Source of the DNA: Sphingobium sp.
GTDB lineage: Bacteria > Pseudomonadota > Alphaproteobacteria > Sphingomonadales > Sphingomonadaceae
Reading direction: 5' to 3'
Length of the DNA stretch: 6,786 bases
NCBI GenBank assembly: GCA_030148625.1
Contig: JASBTC010000343.1
Coordinates: forward strand, 1-6,786
A program made the translations under genes and the position numbers. The notes under the pieces were generated by a model, which was given only the letters and a program-made list of their open reading frames with translations, made no database searches and was not told the DNA's origin. Shown here in pieces: positions 4,884 to 6,786 of the stretch; position 1 is the first letter of the stretch, and each line of letters starts with the position of its first letter.

Positions 4884-5986
4884 CGGTGCCGTTCCTCGAC
4901 CTGAAAAGCCCCTATGCGGAGTTGAAGGACGCACTCGACGAGGCCGTCGCGCGCGTGATGTCCTCCGGCTGGTATATTGGCGGCCCCGAGGTCGAACGCT
5001 TCGAGGCCGACTATGCCGCCTATTGCGGTGCGGCGCAGTGCATCGGCGTCGCGAATGGCCTCGATGCGCTTCACCTGACACTCCGGGCGATGGATATCGG
5101 CGCGGGTGACGAGGTCATCGTGCCGAGCAACACCTTCATCGCGACATGGCTCGCCGTCAGCCAGTGCGGCGCCACGGCGGTTCCCGTCGAGCCGGTCGAG
5201 GCAACGTACAATATCGATCCCGCGTTGATCGAAGCGGCGATCACGCCGCGGACGCGGGCGATCATGCCGGTTCATCTCTATGGCCAACCCGCCGATCTGG
5301 ATCCCATATTGAACATCGCGCGCAAGCACGGGCTGCGCGTGATCGAAGACGCCGCACAGGCCCATGGCGCCACCTATCAGGGCCGTCGCGTCGGCAGCCA
5401 GGGCGACGCCGTGGCATGGAGCTTCTACCCCGGCAAGAATCTCGGCACGATGGGCGATGGCGGTGCAGTGACGACCGACGATCCGCAGCTCGCCGAACGC
5501 ATCCGGATGCTCGGCAATTACGGATCGCGCACGAAATATGTGAACGAGGTTCGCGGCTATAACAGCCGGCTCGATCCGATCCAGGCGGCCGTGCTGACGG
5601 TCAAGCTGGCGCATCTCGACGCATGGAATGCGCGCCGCGGTGCCATCGCCGCCCAATATCTCACCGAACTGGCGGATACCGGCCTGACCCTGCCCTATGT
5701 TCCGAACTGGGCAAGCCCGGTATGGCATCTGTTCGTGGTCCGCCATCCCGGGCGGGACGCGCTGCAACGCCGAATGAACGAAGCCGGCATCGGCACGCTC
5801 ATCCATTACCCGATACCGCCGCACGACCAGACCGCCTATGCCGAGGCCGCTCTTGCGCCTGACGGCTTTCCGCTCGCCACGGCGATGGCGCAGCAGGTAC
5901 TGAGCCTGCCGGTCGGGCCGCACCAGACGGCGGAACAGACCGAGCGCGTCATCGCAACCGTTCGCGCCGTCGCTGAGACGCTGTGA
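4880..5986 (+). CDS. PLP-dependent sugar 3-aminotransferase (DegT/DnrJ/EryC1/StrS family, FdtB/QdtB type)
   Basis: This full-length 368-residue member of the DegT/StrS aminotransferase family starts in the usual way ([20 protein letters not shown]). It has [13 protein letters not shown] (30-42), the cofactor-phosphate loop NGLDAL (59-64), [13 protein letters not shown] (81-93), EDAAQAHGA (156-164, with Asp157 contacting the pyridine nitrogen) and the Schiff-base lysine Lys186 in [15 protein letters not shown]. The C-terminal part keeps [14 protein letters not shown] (226-239) and the substrate region [14 protein letters not shown] (304-317). Next to the ketoisomerase it most likely transfers an amino group from glutamate to C3 of dTDP-3-keto-6-deoxyhexose, giving dTDP-Fuc3N or dTDP-Qui3N. 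A 4-aminotransferase role is the family alternative, but the neighbours argue for C3. It overlaps both neighbours by four bases (ATGA and GTGA), so translation is probably coupled. Confidence 0.93.
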   Translation: MTVPFLDLKSPYAELKDALDEAVARVMSSGWYIGGPEVERFEADYAAYCGAAQCIGVANGLDALHLTLRAMDIGAGDEVIVPSNTFIATWLAVSQCGATAVPVEPVEATYNIDPALIEAAITPRTRAIMPVHLYGQPADLDPILNIARKHGLRVIEDAAQAHGATYQGRRVGSQGDAVAWSFYPGKNLGTMGDGGAVTTDDPQLAERIRMLGNYGSRTKYVNEVRGYNSRLDPIQAAVLTVKLAHLDAWNARRGAIAAQYLTELADTGLTLPYVPNWASPVWHLFVVRHPGRDALQRRMNEAGIGTLIHYPIPPHDQTAYAEAALAPDGFPLATAMAQQVLSLPVGPHQTAEQTERVIATVRAVAETL

Positions 5987-6786
5987 CGGAAGCGCATTCC
6001 TATCGTCAGATCCTGCGCTCGTCCTCGATCATCGGCGGCGCGTCGATCGTCAATATTCTTGTCGGCCTGTTGCGCGCAAAGGGCGTCGCACTGATCCTGG
6101 GGCCCGCAGGCGTTGGCCTGTTCGGGCTGTTCACCAACATCGTCTCCACCGCATCGATCCTCGCCGGGCTGGGCTTCGGCAATGTCGGCACGCGTCAGAT
6201 TGCCGAAGCATCCGCGCAGGACGATCCGCTGCGGATCGCGGCGGCACGACGCGCTCTGTTCTGGGGCACGATGGTGCTTGCGATCGCTGGTGGATTGGCA
6301 TTCTGGTTGCTGCGCCACGTCATCGCCCTGCGCATATTGGGCGATGCCGGCCTGGCCGACGAAATCGGCTGGCTTTCGCTCGCCGTCTCGCTCACCGTGG
6401 CGGCGGCATCGCAGAACGCGCTGCTGAACGGCCTTCGCCGGATCGGCGATATCGCGCGCGTCAGTATCGGTTCCGCACTGCTCTCTACCTGTATCGGCAT
6501 CGCCGCCCTGTTGTGGCTCGGCCGATCCGGTATGGCGCTGTTCGTCATTCTCATTCCCGCAGCCAGCTTCCTGCTCGGCCATATATTCGTCGCACGGCTG
6601 CCCCGCATTCCGCAGCAGCGGACCAAAATCGCGGCACTCGCAGAACAATGGCGCGTCCTGGCCAAGCTCGGCGCGGCATTCATGATCGCCGGACTTGCCG
6701 GCACGGTCGGCCAGCTCGTCGTCCGCTCGATGTTCCAGCATCAGTTGGGCATCGAGGCGCTGGGTCACTTCCAGGCCTCCTGGGCG
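5983..6786 (+). CDS. wzx: Wzx-type lipid-linked oligosaccharide flippase, N-terminal part (runs off the right edge)
   Basis: The first 268 residues of an integral membrane protein are present. It begins [20 protein letters not shown] and shows about seven hydrophobic segments (roughly residues 14-32, 42-64, 92-112, 131-150, 162-181, 183-203 and 227-247). The [11 protein letters not shown] block (40-50) between helices 1 and 2 is typical of the WzxE/O-antigen translocase branch of the polysaccharide transporter (MOP) superfamily. Such proteins move undecaprenyl-diphosphate-linked repeat units from the cytoplasmic to the periplasmic face of the inner membrane. Complete members have about 12 helices in 400-500 residues, so more than a third is missing. 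The start is a GTG overlapping the aminotransferase stop as GTGA, with little Shine-Dalgarno sequence of its own, which suggests dependence on upstream translation. Its place after a 3-acetamido-sugar module suggests that the flipped unit contains that sugar. Confidence 0.88.
   Translation, partial: MTEAHSYRQILRSSSIIGGASIVNILVGLLRAKGVALILGPAGVGLFGLFTNIVSTASILAGLGFGNVGTRQIAEASAQDDPLRIAAARRALFWGTMVLAIAGGLAFWLLRHVIALRILGDAGLADEIGWLSLAVSLTVAAASQNALLNGLRRIGDIARVSIGSALLSTCIGIAALLWLGRSGMALFVILIPAASFLLGHIFVARLPRIPQQRTKIAALAEQWRVLAKLGAAFMIAGLAGTVGQLVVRSMFQHQLGIEALGHFQASWA

Noticed and set aside
3394..5081. Long minus-strand open frames (348 and 427 residues) across the sugar transferase, acetyltransferase and ketoisomerase
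   Set aside because: They are Arg/His/Pro-rich antisense shadows of high-GC genes. They cross several real gene boundaries and contain no recognisable fold.
4844..6768. Minus-strand open frames (359 and 310 residues) opposite the aminotransferase and flippase
   Set aside because: The plus-strand proteins have clear family motifs and coupled starts. The antisense translations are low in hydrophobic order and lack domains.

Overview
The window is GC-rich, and its coding regions strongly prefer G or C at third codon positions. The encoded proteins look like those of an alphaproteobacterium, most likely a sphingomonad (Sphingomonadales). That placement is an inference from protein style (a TonB-dependent receptor beside a sugar-nucleotide and exopolysaccharide locus) and codon use. 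No rRNA or other marker gene confirms it. The region is part of a surface polysaccharide (EPS or O-antigen) biosynthesis cluster.

Layout. (1) At the left edge, on the minus strand, is the N-terminus of a TonB-dependent outer-membrane receptor: signal peptide, Ala/Gly/Glu linker, TonB box and start of the plug. Its leader carries a nine-base sequence complementary to its own ribosome-binding region. (2) Positions 279-1142 are poor in genes. They hold one doubtful minus-strand ORF for a small single-span membrane protein (541-894) and a cluster of short dyads at 470-520. (3) On the minus strand at 1143-2141 is a complete UDP-glucuronate 4-epimerase-type SDR. (4) A 457-base divergent intergenic region (2142-2598) carries several short perfect dyads; one overlaps a candidate -10 box of the epimerase. 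(5) On the plus strand, five genes run to the right edge: a polyprenyl-phosphate sugar-1-phosphate transferase, a left-handed beta-helix N-acetyltransferase, a sugar 3,4-ketoisomerase, a PLP-dependent sugar aminotransferase and the N-terminal two thirds or so of a Wzx-type flippase.

How the genes work together. The acetyltransferase, ketoisomerase and aminotransferase are the three enzymes that convert dTDP-4-keto-6-deoxyglucose into a dTDP-3-acetamido-3,6-dideoxyhexose (Fuc3NAc or Qui3NAc type). They and the flippase are joined by four-base stop/start overlaps (ATGA, ATGA, GTGA), so they are probably translationally coupled. The upstream sugar transferase would prime repeat-unit assembly on undecaprenyl phosphate, and the flippase would move the finished lipid-linked unit to the periplasm. 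The divergent epimerase could supply UDP-galacturonate to the same or another polymer. RmlA/RmlB, which make the dTDP-4-keto-6-deoxyglucose precursor, and the remaining glycosyltransferases and polymerase are not in the window.

The pathway itself belongs to known families. The points that deserve a second look are a hybrid set of specificity residues in the ketoisomerase, the possible self-sequestering leader of the receptor mRNA, a micro-ORF coupled to the acetyltransferase start, and the dyads in the divergent promoter region. I see no CRISPR array, tRNA, rRNA, insertion sequence or clear intrinsic terminator.
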